Shown here one piece after another: positions 38,069-49,548 of a DNA stretch of 64,000 nucleotides (its first letter is position 1; each line of letters opens with the position of its first letter). The notes beneath the pieces are model-generated. The model saw nothing but the letters and a program-made list of their open reading frames with translations. It was not told the origin of the DNA and did not search any database. This DNA is from Rotaria socialis (taxonomy: Eukaryota > Rotifera > Eurotatoria > Philodinida > Philodinidae), in contig CAJNYU010000512.1 in assembly GCA_905331475.1 (NCBI GenBank), positions 310,001-374,000 of the forward strand, in the 5' to 3' direction. The translations under genes were made by a program, and so were the position numbers.

Positions 38069-40384
38069 TCCTCTCGTTTTTCTTCTATAAAAAAAAAAAA
38101 CGCTTGCTCTTCTATCATTTAATAATAATGGAGAAGGCGAATAACAACGACGATGTCAAACTCAAAAAGAACCCGAAGAGAAAATATGATTAGATTTGCC
38201 TTAAAGGAAAAGTTGACATATTGGCAGCTAGCACAAAGACCAAATGCAATATAATAAATTTCAGTGTGGTACCCATTAGTTCATTTATGTTTTCTGTTCA
38301 CTATTAGTTGACTGAAATAAAAAAAAAATGATGATAAATAAGAAGTAGAGAATCATTCATGAATATGTAAGGATCAATGAGCAATTTTTGAACAATCATC
38401 GAAGAAAAAGATGAAGCAAGTAATCCAGCCAGAAAAGTGACAATCCCTACTGAGTTCGTTCATGAACGTCAAATCCTTCTTTTTTTTCTTCTCTTTTTCT
38501 TTGCTTCGCCCTTTTGTTCCATTTGGCTCCATTGATGGTAGTACTGCTATTCATTCCACTCACTGCTTCTTCAAATCCAAGAGATCTACTCTACTCTAGT
38601 AGTAGTGGTAGTAGTAATCAAGCCTAGGAGAAAAAAAAGAGAGAAGTAATTTTCAGTCGTCTTGTATGCTATTGTGTTGTCTTCAATTCTATACTCTTTA
38701 TTCATAGATGAAACGCTACCTTCTATCTCTCTATTTCCTTTTTCTTTTCTTTTTCCCGAACGCATCATTATCGATGAACTTTACTATAGATATTTAGTAC
38801 GAGTTTCATTATAGTTCTTCTTTCAAGAATAACTTATGCTTCATTGCATGTCACTCAGAGACAACGCATTAGCTATATTAGAAAACAGTTTTTTTTTCTT
38901 TTGTTTTATGTATCGAAGAAGAAAAAAGGAATGAAGCCAGAACAATAAAGGCTATTCAGCGAATATATAGAGATAAAATGACATATTATCTTATTCGAGA
39001 ACGATTGTTAGTTAGGTAGTGAGTCAATTTTTGCGTTGTAATTTTAAAAAAAGCTTCCGCATCTTGCTCATCTTGACAAAATGTACAAGAAGGACGCCAA
39101 AGGAACCATACATGTCGTTAAACCGGAAGGAAATGGTGAACGACGGAAAAGAATTTTCCTGCGTCTACTAGTATTCCTATGTGGTGCAAGTCATGATTCT
39201 CAATAACAAATAAACTAAACAGACTTTTATCTATAATAGAAATGACAACAACAACATAAAGAACAAGAAAAAAAAAAGAAATACCCCAGCAATTATTATT
39301 CATGACATGAATAACGGAAAACTTAATTTCTTTCTTTAGCATCATATAAAAAAAGTTTCTAAGAAAAATATATAAGAAAAGGAAAAAGAAATTATCACAC
39401 ACTTATAAAAGCTTATACTAGAGAATGATCGTTGTAGTTTCTTGTGTGAAAGATTTATTTGACAAAATACTTTGCACGACTATAATTTAACGTTGTCATT
39501 CGCTTGAATAAGTTTCCTTCTTTTTTTCTTTCTGTTGCTGACAAATTATTCAGACAATATAATCTTGTTGTTGATGAAATGTAGCACGCTTATAATATAT
39601 ATAGATATATATATATATATCTATATATAAATTTATTTTCTGATTAGCTCAATTATCACGTTCTCTGCAATAACTTACTTTTTCTGTTGATTACAAAAAG
39701 ATGACATTAATGAATACAAGATTTTACTAAAACTAAAATAAAATTCAGATACAATCAAAAATTTATTTAAAATTGACAAAATCTGAAACACTAAATAATG
39801 ATGGAAGAAAACAGAAATAGACTAAAGTTTAAAAACAAATATTTTTTTGTTGGCCTGTCAATACGGGCTCTTAAATAATGACAGTAACTACTTATTAAAT
39901 AAATATTATAGTCAAATAAAGTCTGTTCACATTGATATAAAATTCTATAAATATGAAGTTTAAACTTATCATAAACAACTAAATGATATGATATATTTAA
40001 TCTAGACATTAACAATTCATGTATATAAGCTATCCACTTTCATAGTAGTTGTTCGAAACAATTAAAAAACTATCCAATCTTAATATATGATTTTTTATTT
40101 TCTAACTGTGATATTTATTACTATTTAATTAAACAATAGAAATGTTCAAATCGTAGCTATTGGATTTTCTTGAAGGCTCAGGAAAAATGTCTGATTACGA
40201 AGTCAACTATTATTGATATATGACAAAAAGTCAAATATTGCATCAAATTATTTTCATAATTATAAATAATATCTATGCTTTCGTTTGAAACTATAATAAA
40301 AAATGTAACTGTATATGCGTAATAATCATGTGTGCTGATAATTTAAATAAATAAACGTACTATCATATTATTGGCATTATTTAG
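37877..40384. other. EPAC upstream region and gene-poor DNA
   Basis: On the EPAC coding strand a (GA)n tract (plus-strand CT at about 38036-38080) lies roughly 160-200 nt before the start codon. An AT dinucleotide palindrome lies at about 39594-39628. No open frame has gene-like features apart from the possible exon that follows. Confidence 0.5.
38036..38080. repeat. (CT)n/(GA)n tract upstream of EPAC
   Basis: A run of about 13 CT dinucleotides followed by a degenerate CT-rich stretch. Seen directly. Its position just upstream of EPAC suggests a promoter element, but that is inference. Confidence 0.9.
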
Positions 40385-40612
40385 ATTCACGATGGTGTCC
40401 GAGCTATAGAATGTGTAAAAAGAAGCCATAAGAACAATGAAACATTAATAAATAAATTAAAGTACTTAGGCATACTTATCGAAGAGGTAGAAGAGCTTGA
40501 TAAATGTATGAGTAACATTCGCACAAGTTTACATACACAAACAAATAAAGTAATTAGACTCGGTTCAAAAATCAATGCAAAAATTATTTATCCTATAATT
40601 GAATTGAATTGA
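40385..40612 (+). CDS. Possible terminal coding exon of unknown gene
   Basis: A 76-codon frame opens directly after a good splice acceptor (TATTATTGGCATTATTTAG) and runs to TGA at 40610. There is no start codon at its beginning, so it would be a last exon. The predicted peptide is helical and charged, with LKYLGILIEEVEELDKCMSN, like a coiled coil. I do not recognise the family and found no upstream exon. The minus-strand open frame 40387-40575 is probably its shadow. It could be chance or a pseudogene remnant. Confidence 0.3.
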   Translation: MHDGVRAIECVKRSHKNNETLINKLKYLGILIEEVEELDKCMSNIRTSLHTQTNKVIRLGSKINAKIIYPIIELN

Positions 40613-43596
40613 AAATTAACGAATAGTAGAAAATGTTCTTTTTTTTATGAATGATGATTAGTTCGTTTGTTGTTACTGTATAATGACGTGTTTTATCTAT
40701 TTTTTAAAAAATTTATCAGCTCAATAAAGCAAACAATTAACAATGATAAATAGGAAATAGCTTCTTTTTTCAACACTACCATTCTAGATGCATATAAAAC
40801 GCTATTCATGATCATTTCTTAGTCAATTTCACGAAGTGAACATCCAGTCCACACGCAGCGAGTTTTACTGCGATTCCTTGATAAATTACACATCTGTCAC
40901 TAACTTTCTTTTAATAGAGAGTTAAACTGATTTCAGGGTAAACAGAGTCTTTTGAGATCAATAAAATTATGGTAAAACATCAACTAAAATATTCTGTCTT
41001 CAGAATTGTTTTCAAAGGCCATACTATAATAACACTATGAAAAATGTATGGACTACAGAAATCTCTCTGTAGCATTTCGTCTAATGTCAGTATTACCCCG
41101 TGCCACCAGGGTGGCCAGATCTTCTGAAAGATAGGGGAAAATTCTGAATTTTGAACATGTTTCTGATTTTTTTTTGATCTTTTGATTCTCTCTGAATTTG
41201 GAAAATATTGAGATCGCTGCTTTGCCACTAAAATAAAATTAGGTACGATTATAAACCATTACTATAATAAATCAATAGTGCTTCATCAATTTTCTCTATT
41301 AATCATCTTTTAGATTCCTCGTTCGAATTCTGGCGTCGAATTGATTTTCGGTCATGTAAAGCATTTATAGTCCGATTATCGTAGTCCGATAATATAAAAC
41401 CAGATAATGCTTAACTTAAAATAAAAATGAATGGTAATTATTCTTGAGAAGGTTTTTATTAACATAAGTTATCTTAAACAAACTTCCTAGAGCAAATTCC
41501 AAAATATACGAAATATGAATAGCGATACCGAGATGATGGGATTTAACGTTTTTTCTTCTCGTTGAAGTTCTTAATCGACGCAGAATGTATTTGATTTAGT
41601 TTTGCTCATTTTTGTAAACGAGTTTTAAGTTTAAAAAGAACCTCAACAGTAAGTATCTTTTATTGATTTCTTCGTATTAGCTAAATGATGTATTCACTAT
41701 ATTATCTTTCGTTTTATTGAAATATCTTTGAAAATAAAGTTTCAGCCAATGAACAAAAAGGCAGCAGACTTTTGGATGCCACTATTTTAGCGGGAGATGT
41801 ACTAATTTGCCAAAAACTGCCATTTTCTGATTAATTTCTGATTTTTCAATTTTTGCTCTAGCCACTCTGCGTGCCATTGTTGCAAAATTTTTTTTAAGCA
41901 AACAGCATTTTTCGTAAGAGTCAAACTAACTAGAAACATTCAGAATTATTGAAAACAATTATTATTTCTCTAACCTAGATATTTCTACGTAAAATATCCA
42001 GAAAACTGCTAGCCTATACTAGTAGCTAAATCCAAAATGAATCGGTGTTATTCTGATATTATAAATAGCACAGAAATATATTATCGAATTAACTATTCCA
42101 ACAGACTGTTACTCAATCGCAGTCTAAACTTCTTGTTTGAAATAAGTTTTGGTTTTCACTAAAGTTATCTCTTTTCTCTGGAATATTTTTGTGTTCTTTT
42201 ATTTAACTTCGAATTCTCAGGTTAACTAACGAGAAAGAGCTAACATTATTCTTACTGAAAACGCATGACTCTGAATCAAGGAAGTATTTTAATTTTATTA
42301 TTATCAATTTCTATTAAAATCATATGGAGTTAAGAGAAGAGAGCAAGTAGATTGAAAATAATAGAATTTCTGTCGTATATCAGATAGTTTTAATCACGAA
42401 GATAGAAAGCAATAAAAAAAACGATGGAAAAGGAGTACAAAGTTCAAAATCATCGATATATCGTGGACACAATAAAACCAAATTTTATTGTTAACTCAAA
42501 TCCTTATCAATCACCTCAGTATATTTAGAGATGTCATAAAATATTTTATGAAATCTGTTCTAGTAAATATATAAATGATTGAGTAGACTATATTCATGTG
42601 TGATAGGAAAAAAAAATGATCCAACCAATCATCTGAATCATATAAAGTTTTTAAATTAAAACAACCAGTTTTATGAAGCTCAATAATTTCACTAGGTAAA
42701 CTATCAAAACTAACGGCTACATAGCAAGCATAGTATCCAGAAAATTCCTAGATTTTAATGCAAAATTTTTCATTTTTATGAATCTTTTATGAAACGATAC
42801 CTTGGAAAATATTTTTCAGAATGATATAAACTTCAATTCGCAAGAAGTGCTAATCTACTTGGAATCAAAAATAAAAAGTAAATTAAAGAATCTTTTCATG
42901 GACTAGAAAATCGATTAAATTTTGTTTTAAATATTTCTTATTATTGATTGTAGTACCTTTTATTGATGACAAACTCGTTTTGTGTTGTTCCTCAGTCTAG
43001 AGCTAAAATCAACTGATTGTTTTTCGTAGTTTCATCTAATCCTTCGTTGCTTATTTCTGATTAGTGAAAGATGAAGTTTCAGCTATCTTTTACAAAAATA
43101 TTGAAAAGAACTGCGATACAGTAATGCAATTGCTAACAGATTTGCGCATAAAGAGGTTGCAATAGAGACAACTACCTGCTGCACAGGTGGATATGGTTAA
43201 AAACTCTTTGGAGTAAATGAACATGTATTTCGTTCGAAATGCTTTCCGTCATTTGTGATGCTCACAATATCATTTGGGAAAAGATTGAGAACTAAAGTAT
43301 TATATTTCCACAAGCATAACGATAACAATACTTTAAATTCAGAATGAGGGTTCACGCAAGTATATTTTTTTTTTCTTGCAGTACATATGTACTCGACGAG
43401 AGAACTAACATGATCAAAAGGTAAATCTTGTGGCTCTGATAAATAGAGGTACATTAAAAATACTGCATGAAGAAGAAGTATATAAAAATTCCGATAATCA
43501 TCGTCGCATCAGAATATAATTCAATTAACTTGGTAATGTATCAACTGTCATGCAATGATGATGTAAGGTTTTTCAAGGTGAATTGTTTTCTTCAAA
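40613..43596. other. Gene-poor region with one hAT-like element
   Basis: The element at 41099-41877 lies here. The remainder is AT-rich, with no convincing open frame, RNA gene or tandem repeat. Confidence 0.5.
41099..41877. mobile_element. hAT-like non-autonomous element, second family
   Basis: The 763-bp element (41107-41869) starts CAGGGTGGCCAGATC and ends GCTCTAGCCACTCTG, whose complement is CAGAGTGGCTAGAGC; the termini match at 12 of 15 positions. The flanks are CGTGCCAC (41099-41106) and CGTGCCAT (41870-41877), an 8-bp target duplication with one change. CAGGG-type ends and an 8-bp duplication fit hAT. No transposase frame is visible inside. Confidence 0.75.
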
Positions 43597-43629
43597 GGTT
43601 TTTTCAAGGGGGAAAGTGTAGGTTTGGAA

Positions 43630-43700
43630 CACCCAGCACCTCAGCACCTTTTCAGCACCTTCAGCACCTTTTCGGCACCTTCAGCACCCGCAGCACCTTT
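43630..43700. repeat. AGCACC minisatellite, left array
   Basis: About seven units of (A/G)GCACC spaced by T/C-rich linkers of 2-5 nt. A matching array of about eight units lies at 44890-44985. Confidence 0.9.
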
Positions 43701-43734
43701 TCTATAGCGAGATTTACTTCAGTCGTATGGAAAT

Positions 43735-44420
43735 NNNNNNNNNNNNNNNNNNNNNNNNNNNNNNNNNNNNNNNNNNNNNNNNNNNNNNNNNNNNNNNNNN
43801 NNNNNNNNNNNNNNNNNNNNNNNNNNNNNNNNNNNNNNNNNNNNNNNNNNNNNNNNNNNNNNNNNNNNNNNNNNNNNNNNNNNNNNNNNNNNNNNNNNNN
43901 NNNNNNNNNNNNNNNNNNNNNNNNNNNNNNNNNNNNNNNNNNNNNNNNNNNNNNNNNNNNNNNNNNNNNNNNNNNNNNNNNNNNNNNNNNNNNNNNNNNN
44001 NNNNNNNNNNNNNNNNNNNNNNNNNNNNNNNNNNNNNNNNNNNNNNNNNNNNNNNNNNNNNNNNNNNNNNNNNNNNNNNNNNNNNNNNNNNNNNNNNNNN
44101 NNNNNNNNNNNNNNNNNNNNNNNNNNNNNNNNNNNNNNNNNNNNNNNNNNNNNNNNNNNNNNNNNNNNNNNNNNNNNNNNNNNNNNNNNNNNNNNNNNNN
44201 NNNNNNNNNNNNNNNNNNNNNNNNNNNNNNNNNNNNNNNNNNNNNNNNNNNNNNNNNNNNNNNNNNNNNNNNNNNNNNNNNNNNNNNNNNNNNNNNNNNN
44301 NNNNNNNNNNNNNNNNNNNNNNNNNNNNNNNNNNNNNNNNNNNNNNNNNNNNNNNNNNNNNNNNNNNNNNNNNNNNNNNNNNNNNNNNNNNNNNNNNNNN
44401 NNNNNNNNNNNNNNNNNNNN
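43735..44420. other. Assembly gap (686 N)
   Basis: Unsequenced bases inside the repeat-rich element. Open frames reported across it are artefacts. Confidence 1.
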
Positions 44421-44889
44421 TGGTCTATTTTCAAACAGTATAAAACGAATATTCGTGGACCTTTGAGCCAATAGCTATTTTTAAGTCTTCCAGAGAGTGC
44501 TTCAGATCTTTCTTAGTATCCAATGAATTTTAAAATCTAAGATTATATTTGTGATCAGGAAACTTAACTTTATCGAAATATAACTACTCGCACTAAAATT
44601 AGAATAAAACGTTTTTTCGATCCTTGAGGGGTAGGTACCCCAGATGTTAAAAATTGATTTTTCATAAAATACACAGTAAACTCCTGGAAAATAATCGAAA
44701 TTCAATGATGACTCTTAAGTTAATAACATTAAGTGCAGGTTTTTAGTGGTCAGGTTTCTAATTTGGCACACCTCTGATTTGATTATGGAATTAGTGTATT
44801 CAGCAAGATTGTGGGAAAATAATGAGTTTAACAGAGAATTAAGTCATCCTGTTGTATAATACTCCTTTATTTTTCTGTAGTTTTTCGAC

Positions 44890-44985
44890 AACTACTAACA
44901 CCTTTAGCATCTTTCAGCACCTTCAGCACCTGCTCAGCACCTACTCAGCACCTCCGGCACCTGTTCAGTACCTTTAGCACTTTAT
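44890..44985. repeat. AGCACC minisatellite, right array
   Basis: About eight degenerate units (AGCATC, AGCACC, GGCACC, AGTACC) in the same orientation as the left array at 43630-43700. Confidence 0.9.
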
Positions 44986-45032
44986 AGTATATTTTGGTGC
45001 TTGGAGCCAGCACTGTCCCCCTTGGTTTTTTT

Positions 45033-46468
45033 GGAAAAATAAAATCCTTTTTTAGCTAGAAATAATGAGTTTTCTCTCATTGGTTTCTATTTCTTTTGAC
45101 TTACTTAATTAATTTGAGATTGCTTTCTACTAAAAGTATATTATCCTTCATAATGGTTTTCCTCTTGTGAGGAAAAATATCGTATCTAATACGGAAATAA
45201 TTATGCGTTCCATAAAAAAAGAAGAACTCCTATCAGTATTGCTCTACGTATTTAGACATTTTGAAAAAAACAGATCATCTTCTATCTTAACAAGCAAATT
45301 TCAACATTAATGAAAATTTGATTTCTTTCTTGAAATGATATGTAGTTAAAATAGAGTAACACCTGAACTATAAATAATAAATTACTCTTTTTCTTGTAAT
45401 AAATTTCACCTATATTTCATTACACTAAACGATTACTTGTAAAATTCTACGTATAATCCAAATAATTTTATTATGCTTAATAATCTCTGCCAAATTTATA
45501 GCAAGCAATACAACCACCCGTTCAAGATGCACGACTGTAACAAAACAACATTCTGTCGATATCTATTACACCGCTGTATAATTCTACAAATATTGTTGCC
45601 CCTCATATTACCTCATTTTAGTTAATGATCTTCATACATGTTATTTTACACATGGATTGTTAGATAACGCAATGATTCTAGATTTGAAACATGATTAAGG
45701 AAGAATTCGACAAAATATTGTTCTGAAAAATCGTACGTCTGAAACAGATCAGTTCTATTGCGTGTCGGAAACTGATTGAGACTCTTTAAGATAATAAAAA
45801 TATCTAAATGCTACAAAAGCTTCGCGATTAATCATTTTATCAAAAATGTCTATATTTTGTAATGAAATATCGATGAAATAGTTACGAAACAAGCAGTACC
45901 CCATTATTTGTGTCTCGTCCAATACATTGAAGATCAAATTGTAGAAATTGGAATTTTATTTTGGAAATATTCAGAATTTTAAGTAATACTAGACTCAAAG
46001 TGCTAGCCAGTGTTTACAGTAAAATTTATTTTTAATAAATTTATCGAAGCAATAAGTTATAAATAATAGGATTTTTGACTTTCGATGTTTCTTGAATGAC
46101 AATTTTGACAGTGACTTGGTGTAATAATTTATTAGCTACTAAAAATAATTTTGAATGAAAATAAATAGTTTTATGAATTATATAAATGTTACGCTAGCAA
46201 TTCAAAATAGAAAAATGATTTTCTTAGCTTCTATTTTATTGTCTTCAATACTATAGTAGTTGACAGATGTCAATGAAAAAATTTCTTAAATAATTGATAT
46301 TACATTCATCGAAGCAATCTTTATATGTATACATCATGGCTTGAAAAAAAGAATTTTCTAATCAAATAGAGAGTGACACGATGGTAGAGCGCCCGGCATT
46401 TGAGCGCTCATTAAACAAGTGATTAAAGAATACAAGAAAATACTTTTATTTAAATAATCAGATTCACA
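45033..46468. other. Gene-poor AT-rich region
   Basis: I see no gene or clear repeat. At 46400-46430 a stretch resembles a tRNA D-arm but does not continue as a tRNA (see rejected items). Confidence 0.5.
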
Positions 46469-48359
46469 TCAAAAATAGAAGAGAGCTCTTGCTCGTTTAA
46501 AAAATACGTCGCTTGTTCTTAAATCAAAGGAAGAAACAAGTTGTTGCAATTGTTCAGTCATTATTAAACTAGCGTGCTGCTCCATCATTTGTAAGTCCTT
46601 TATTGATTCATATATCGATGGATTCTGTCGTATCGAATGCTAAAAAGGAAAGAATAAGCTATTGTTTGGAAAAAGTACTTGAGAAAAAAACGTTACCTGC
46701 TCAGGGAATCATTCCGACAGTAGGATCCTATCGGATCCTGACAAGGGTCAGACAGTGAATATACCGAATACCATATGTGTTTCCATGAAACCGACGAAAT
46801 ATTATGGGATTCCTGGACACGGACCTACAGTCGGATCCTTGGTATTGGATCCGATGTTGGATTTTAACGGAATCCAACTCTGAAAAATCACCCTTGTGCT
46901 CTGATGGCATAAAATGCTTATTTGGTCGTGAGTAAGAAAATAATTTTTTCCGTCGGAACCGACAATAGGTCCGCGTTCAAGAATTCTATCGGGTTCCATC
47001 GGGGAGTCGGATCCCATAGGATTCGATAAAATCCATTGTCGGATTCATTCACCTGGGTGTATTGCGCGATGCCAACCCTCATTTGAGTTGTTTGTTCGCG
47101 GTAGTTGCTGGTCGAGACGAGAAATACAGTTCCACATAGCTATAGGAAAACGTGGAGCACGGCGTCGTTGATTGCGAACCTGGCGTCCAATAAAATTGCC
47201 CTTGTAGTAGTCTACGAAATCTAAAATCATGATAAAAATAAATCATTACCTTTTTTTAAATGACAAAAAATATTTTGTATCGTCTATAGAATCAGGAGAA
47301 TCAACTTGTAATTTTTTGGAACTCATCTATTACAGATGGTTCAGATATTAGTGCAAGACAAGCATAAGTTTTCAAACACCATCGAACTTGACGATCATCT
47401 ACAAAAAGCTTTTGTAATCCAAGAGTCTAGATAAACAGATGAAATATTATTAGGATTATATAAACTAATAATGCTTATGATCAAGTCAACTGACTTTAAT
47501 TTGTCTCCATAAACACTGTTTAAAATGGAAGAAACAATCATGAACTGTTGCTATTGGTAGTTTTTTCTTGGTCACGTTGTGAACAGCCTTTTCATAGTCA
47601 GTTGTTATTGATATAGAGCGTTGAAAAATATGCTGCATCACAACGTCAAATATTGCACCATAGATTTCTTCAGATTTTCCAGAAATTACAATAAACAGAT
47701 GGTAATGGTTATCCACATATGACACCATGAATGGTGTATAACTGATAAAATAATTGTGGAGCCATCTACGGAAAAAAATATGCGTGAACAAATCGTTGAA
47801 AAAACTTATTATACTTATTATACGTACCTTAAATGAACCATCTGCGTGCCAAAATTCTGAGTTCGATAGACGATAATATAATCATTCGATTAGTACTACT
47901 TTCATTATCATACAATAAGAACCTGTTACCTCCATTAGTAACTCGAAGTTCATCACAAATATGAATATCATCATATGCACTCGGTCGTGGTAATGGTATT
48001 TCTTTGTTCACTCTTTCGCTCAATAGTACGTTGCGATGATGAATAATTTGGAACAGCTGTTCCATCATCTTTGCTGATACTTAGTAAAACTTCGTGAATA
48101 ATACGTCGGGGTGTATCATGCGATGTTGTTACGCTATTCACAATTTTTGATTTATATTCTATTGCTATTGTTTCTTCAGAATTAGGTGCATGAATATGAT
48201 CTTTGACTTTGATATATATATTGCACCATCGAAACACGCACAATCTTCACAATTGTTTTTACAGCACCGCCAGATGGCTTGGGATTTCTTGTCATGTCTG
48301 TAGCGAATGCCATCAAAAAGAAGTTGATCCTTATTTTTTGACGCTTTAACAATTGACAT
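46469..48359 (-). pseudogene. Decayed FLYWCH-MULE transposase gene
   Basis: Minus-strand fragments in order match a transposase of the MULE type with an N-terminal FLYWCH zinc finger. Near 48359-48180 the FLYWCH pattern is seen (FDGIRYRH, AIWRCC, NNCEDC, DHIHAP). At 48000-47830: PSAYDDIHICDE, FLLYDNES and FWHADGSFK. At 47790-47490: MAPQLFYQLYTIHG, SGKSEEIYGAIFD, HDCFFHFKQCLWRQI. At 47230-47060: MWNCISRLDQQLPRTNN and EGWHRA. At 46640-46469: a C-terminal helical tail. The frame changes at least four times (near 48215, 48020, 47865 and 47700), including an AT-dinucleotide slip, so it is not translatable as it stands. Introns with normal splice sites remain (for example around 47830-47791). Such genes move DNA by cut-and-paste; this copy is dead. 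The insert at 46702-47053 interrupts it. Confidence 0.85.
46702..47053. mobile_element. GC-richer inverted-repeat insert in the MULE pseudogene
   Basis: About 350 bp with ends GGGAATCATTCCGACAGTAG and, inverted, GGTGAATGAATCCGACAATG; the similarity continues for about 30 bp at roughly three quarters identity. The interior repeats GGATCC/CGGATCC motifs. It separates the EGWHRA motif from the C-terminal tail of the transposase. The target duplication is unclear (ACCTG occurs at both edges). Base composition stands out against the AT-rich surroundings. Confidence 0.65.
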
Positions 48360-49296
48360 TATATAATTATAATAATCTAATGAGATATACCACTAAAGAA
48401 ATGTATAAAGATAAAAAAAATTAGTTAAAAGAACTTACTCGTTTTTTTACGGATTAGTATGGAGACCTTTAATAGCATGTGATCAATCTCGTTGGGAAAT
48501 GTCGCATGTTTCTGTTCATTAGTTTTGAATTGAATTTAGTGTTCGAATATTGATCTTTCTTTATTTACAATTAATCAATGAGAGCTCAAGTGTCGGGCTC
48601 TCTCCTGTCAGGAGCTCAACTGTCGTTGTACCCAAATAGTGTCCCTTGATAATATATATATCCAAATAAAAATCATAAGTACTAGCAGAGAAAAAAGACC
48701 TGTTTGTGACAGTATTTTCAATTCTATCTGACAATACGCGTAGTATACTACGCGTATTAATCGGTGTATACACCGATTAATTGATTCAATATTATGTCTT
48801 ACTTTTCTGACAAAATGTTATGTGTGAAGACTATAGGAAAACAGATTCTTTTATTTCATTTCACTTTTTATGAGAACTGATGTATTGATTCATTCAACTG
48901 CATTATGTTTTGCACATCAATTGGTTGTTTTTTTCTAATTAAAAATATATTGAAAGAGTATATTCTAAAATACAATATTTTGTTTTTCTTTTAGGTTTAA
49001 GTTACTTGATACGCATTGTTTTTAAAAATGAAACTTGAAACTTGATTCCGATCACTTTTGTTCTGATATTTTATAGAAGCGAATCATTTGTTGATTTATG
49101 AATTAAAAATGAAAATTGAAAGTTAAATTAAAATGCTGTTGTAAATCTCAATGAAAGAAAAAGTATTAATATTCGCAAAAATGAGAAAACGAAAAATAAT
49201 CTTTCATTTGTTGAATATATAAATACAACTAAAATTATATATAACTATTACATTCATCATCGTATTGTCTACTGTTTTTCTGCTACGAAAACAACA
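48360..49296. other. Spacer with twin palindromes
   Basis: It holds the two overlapping palindromes at 48733-48781 and the upstream region of the small secreted peptide, with a TATA-like TATATAAATA near 49216. Nothing else is recognised. Confidence 0.55.
48733..48781. repeat. Two overlapping 26-bp perfect palindromes
   Basis: 48733-48758 reads AATACGCGTAGTA followed by its exact complement in reverse. 48756-48781 reads ATTAATCGGTGTA followed by its exact complement in reverse. Both are centred on GTATAC, with centres 23 bp apart and a 3-bp overlap. Checked base by base. Confidence 0.95.
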
Positions 49297-49548
49297 ATGA
49301 AATTCATCTTGACCATTCTTTTTATTATGTGTCTTGCTTTGGTACATCAATCATTGGCTGCATCTGTTGATGTTGAATTCAAACGCAATCAATTGATCGA
49401 CCCTCGATTGATCCCTAATTTTCATTGTATTACACAATGTCTTCAACCAACTGGCGTAGAAAGTGAAGATAGTGACATTGAATTGCGAGGCTTACTGGAC
49501 AACTATCAAGCACTTTTTAGTTGCATCGGCCAATGTTCGAAAAAGTAA
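49297..49548 (+). CDS. Small secreted four-cysteine peptide
   Basis: An 83-aa single-exon frame. Residues 1 to about 21 are a clear signal peptide (a Lys, then FILTILFIMCLALV, ending SLA-A). The mature part of about 62 residues has exactly four cysteines arranged C-x3-C (CITQC), 27 residues, C-x3-C (CIGQC), and ends in Lys-Lys. The spacer is acidic (ESEDSDIE). Two paired C-x3-C motifs suggest a disulfide-linked helical hairpin, a fold shared by several unrelated defence peptides, protease inhibitors and hormones; I do not recognise a family and assign no function. A TATA-like sequence lies about 80 bp upstream and AATAAA at 49596, so this looks like a real expressed gene. No recognised gene lies within about 900 bp upstream or 2 kb downstream. 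Confidence 0.75.
   Translation: MKFILTILFIMCLALVHQSLAASVDVEFKRNQLIDPRLIPNFHCITQCLQPTGVESEDSDIELRGLLDNYQALFSCIGQCSKK

Larger units (their letters stand above)
43597..45032. mobile_element. hAT-like element with AGCACC arrays, interrupted by an N gap
   Basis: The element (43605-45024) starts CAAGGGGGAAAGTG and ends CACTGTCCCCCTTG, so the ends form inverted repeats. The flanks GGTTTTTT (43597-43604) and GTTTTTTT (45025-45032) form an imperfect 8-bp duplication. Just inside each end is a short array of AGCACC-type units, in the same orientation on both sides. 43735-44420 is unsequenced. The termini share CAAGGGGGA with the element at 9051-9286. Confidence 0.7.

Noticed and set aside
39594-39628. 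AT-only palindrome
   Set aside because: Alternating TA sequence is palindromic by composition; not evidence of function.
43467-44474. Long open frames across the N gap
   Set aside because: They consist of unknown bases and have no meaning.
46385-46435. tRNA-like stretch (GGTAGAGCGCCCGG)
   Set aside because: It resembles a D-arm, but no paired acceptor stem, anticodon stem of correct spacing or T-arm follows.
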